Positions 62,415-64,000 of a stretch of 64,000 bases of DNA are shown here, piece by piece. Below the pieces are notes generated by a model. That model was not told the origin of the DNA, made no database searches, and was given only the letters and a program-made list of their open reading frames with translations. The DNA comes from JAQIBY01 sp963676165. GTDB lineage: Bacteria > Bacteroidota > Bacteroidia > Bacteroidales > ML635J-15. Position 1 is the stretch's first letter; every line of letters begins with the position of its first letter. The position numbers and the translations under genes were made by a program. The stretch spans positions 2,728,001 through 2,792,000 of the forward strand of contig OY781043.1 in assembly GCA_963676165.1 (NCBI GenBank). The letters are read 5' to 3'.

Positions 62415-63260
62415 TTAAATGGTTTTGATTTTTACTCGTGCAGCATGGCACTGAATGTTTACAGCAACTGGGAATGTTGCAATATGCCGAGGAAACTCCT
62501 CTATAAAGAGATCAAGTGAGGTTGTGTTTCCTCCTAAACCTGCAGGGCCAATCCCGAGTTTATTGATTTCCGCAAGCCATTCAACCTCAAGCTCAGCCAA
62601 CTTTGGATTAGCATTGCGTTGACCAAAACGACGAGTGACTGCTTTTTTGGCTAAATGGGCAACGTAATCAAAGGTTCCACCAATAGCAACACCAATGACT
62701 GTTGGAGGGCAAGGATTTCCCCCTGCGGAAGAAACTGTCTCAATCACAAATTGCTTGATTCCCTCTATCCCATCTGCAGGTTTCATCATTTTCAAACGGC
62801 TCATATTTTCCGAGCCTCCTCCTTTTGGTAGCATGGTAATTTTCACCTCATCACCAGGTACAATATGCGTATGAATAATTGCAGGTGTGTTATTCCCTGT
62901 GTTTTTAGGGTCTGTTATCGGATGTTCCACAATAGATTTTCTTAAAAAACCATCCACATAACCAGCAGCAACACCATCTTGAATTGCTTGATTCAGATCA
63001 CCACCAACAAAACGAACGTCTTGCCCCACATCCATATAGATCACTGTAAAGCCAGTATCCTGACAAATTGGAGTTTTTTCAGTTCGAGCAATTTCGATAT
63101 TGTCCAATAGCTGACCGAGTACAGCTTTTCCAACATCTGAATTTTCATTGTCTTTTGCTTTCTGTAAAGTTTGGATCAAATCATCATTAGCCACAGTGGA
63201 GGCTTCAATAGCCATATCATGGATGACTTTTGTCATTTTTTTGACATCAATTTCCCTCAT
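62415..63260 (-). CDS. Class I fumarate hydratase, alpha (iron-sulfur) subunit
   Basis: 281 aa. Three cluster cysteines are visible in EKTPICQDTGF, GGNPCPPTVIGVAIGG and VNIQCHAARV. Also PIIHTHIVPGDEVKI-like and GLGGNTTSLDLFIEEFPRH segments typical of the family. The 4Fe-4S cluster is oxygen-labile, consistent with an anaerobic or microaerobic lifestyle. It interconverts malate and fumarate. Co-transcribed with the beta subunit. Confidence 0.92.
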   Translation of the reverse strand: MREIDVKKMTKVIHDMAIEASTVANDDLIQTLQKAKDNENSDVGKAVLGQLLDNIEIARTEKTPICQDTGFTVIYMDVGQDVRFVGGDLNQAIQDGVAAGYVDGFLRKSIVEHPITDPKNTGNNTPAIIHTHIVPGDEVKITMLPKGGGSENMSRLKMMKPADGIEGIKQFVIETVSSAGGNPCPPTVIGVAIGGTFDYVAHLAKKAVTRRFGQRNANPKLAELEVEWLAEINKLGIGPAGLGGNTTSLDLFIEEFPRHIATFPVAVNIQCHAARVKIKTI

Positions 63261-63364
63261 AATAGCGGATTCGTTAGGTTTTCTTTATATTTTCAAATAT
63301 AAACAATTTTAAGCCTCATTTTTATGCTACACAACATAAAAGATACTGATATAACTCAAGTCAA

Positions 63365-63399
63365 AAAGAAAACCCACTGGATTTCAGCGGGTTTTCTTT
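63365..63399 (-). terminator. Terminator after sucD
   Basis: AAAGAAAACCC pairs with GGGTTTTCTTT around a short A/T-rich loop, just downstream of the sucD stop on the minus strand. Confidence 0.8.
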
Positions 63400-63404
63400 C
63401 ACTC

Positions 63405-64000
63405 TTATTTCATAACTGTCTTTAAGACATTACCAATTTCTGCGGCAGACTCTGCCACTTTAACTCCGGCATTCTTTAGTGCTTCAATTTTTTCAGCAGC
63501 GGTACCTTTACTACCAGCAATGATTGCACCAGCATGACCCATTCGTTTACCTTTTGGAGCTGTTTGTCCTGCAATAAACGCAACAACAGGCTTTTTTACA
63601 TGCTTTTGAATGAAGTTAGCAGCTTGAATTTCCAAATCTCCACCAATTTCACCTATCATTACCATGGCCTCAGTTTCCGGATCTTCTTCAAATAGTTTCA
63701 ATAAATCGATGAAAGAATATCCTATGATAGGATCTCCACCAATACCGACAGCTGTGGTAATACCATATCCAGCCTGAACAACTTGATTTGCGGCCTCATA
63801 GGTTAAGGTTCCCGATTTAGAGATAACACCAACTTTGCCTTTTTTAAAGACAAATCCAGGCATAATACCCAATTTAGCCTCGTCAGCAGTAATGACTCCC
63901 GGACAGTTAGGTCCAAGCAAAATTGCCCCATGGGCTTCAACATATTTTTTAGCAATCATCATATCCCGTACAGGAATTCCTTCTGTGATGCAAACAATTA
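63405..64000 (-). CDS. sucD: Succinyl-CoA synthetase alpha subunit, 5' end outside the window
   Basis: The frame stays open to the window edge (VCITEGIPVRDMMIAKK precedes the internal Met), so the N-terminal CoA-binding part is missing. About 198 residues are visible, with LLGPNCPGVI, GKVGVISKSGTLTYEAANQ, GIGGDPIIGYSF, MIGEIGGDLEIQAA and the active-site His in GKRMGHAGAIIAGSKGTA. It interconverts succinate and succinyl-CoA, feeding the methylmalonyl-CoA route to propionate. sucC is expected elsewhere or upstream. Confidence 0.95.
   Translation of the reverse strand, partial: IVCITEGIPVRDMMIAKKYVEAHGAILLGPNCPGVITADEAKLGIMPGFVFKKGKVGVISKSGTLTYEAANQVVQAGYGITTAVGIGGDPIIGYSFIDLLKLFEEDPETEAMVMIGEIGGDLEIQAANFIQKHVKKPVVAFIAGQTAPKGKRMGHAGAIIAGSKGTAAEKIEALKNAGVKVAESAAEIGNVLKTVMK

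Noticed and set aside
1..64000. Reverse transcriptase gene for the DGR
   Set aside because: None of the proteins in the window shows an RT fold or a YxDD-type active site in a suitable context.

Overview
The window comes from a low-GC member of the Bacteroidota, probably a fermentative, marine-type Bacteroidales/Marinilabiliales relative (order-level guess). Supporting signs are a type IX secretion (T9SS) C-terminal sorting domain, the gliding genes gldF-gldG next to a DUF4340 gene and dnaN, many signal peptides ending in AQ or GQ, a DUF4919-like lipoprotein, promoters of the TTTG-N19-TAnnTTTG type, and a reductive succinate/propionate/butyrate energy metabolism (Na+-pumping methylmalonyl-CoA decarboxylase, fumarate reductase, split fumarase, malic enzyme, Ptb-Buk, Pta-AckA).

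Layout: 1-14.9 kb is the 3' part of a giant secreted repeat adhesin. 15.0-16.8 kb is dnaX. 16.9-21.9 kb is an accessory block. On the minus strand it runs caspase-like peptidase, exported FGE-fold protein, second exported FGE-fold protein, and a non-coding 130-bp template; a DUF4384-type gene diverges from it. The 130-bp template (16998-17127) and the 3' end of the last gene (17341-17470) differ at 18 positions. All 18 fall on the 36 template adenines (coding strand), and none on the other 94 positions. This is the signature of a diversity-generating retroelement (DGR), yet no reverse transcriptase is visible anywhere in the window. 22-28 kb holds a hypothetical exported protein, two tRNA-Leu genes, rpsF-rpsR-rplI, a lipoprotein gene and ridA-buk-ptb. 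28.5-37 kb holds ackA-pta, an FAH-family hydrolase, a DnaQ-like exonuclease, dnaN, a DUF4340 gene, gldG and gldF. 37-44 kb holds a hypothetical exported protein, an HAD phosphatase and the methylmalonyl-CoA decarboxylase operon with its epimerase.

44.2-46.0 kb is a tandemly duplicated Y1 (IS200-like/REP-associated) transposase unit with three copies of a hairpin-rich flank, inserted in or abutting a truncated exported-protein gene. 46.9-56.3 kb, beyond pyrophosphatase, is a tightly packed seven-gene minus-strand operon: AbiEi antitoxin, AbiEii toxin, a membrane-anchored HAD protein, a NurA-like nuclease, a HerA-like ATPase with an altered Walker A, an HSP90-type GHKL ATPase and a B12-binding-type radical SAM protein. 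It looks like a defence island of a composition I cannot match to a named system. 56.9-64 kb returns to core metabolism: malic enzyme, succinate dehydrogenase/fumarate reductase, two-subunit fumarase and the end of sucD.

Most notable are the RT-less DGR template/target pair in a caspase operon, the NurA-HerA-GHKL-radical SAM-HAD-AbiE operon, the three-fold higher-order repeat in the giant adhesin, and the duplicated Y1 transposase with its hairpin arrays.
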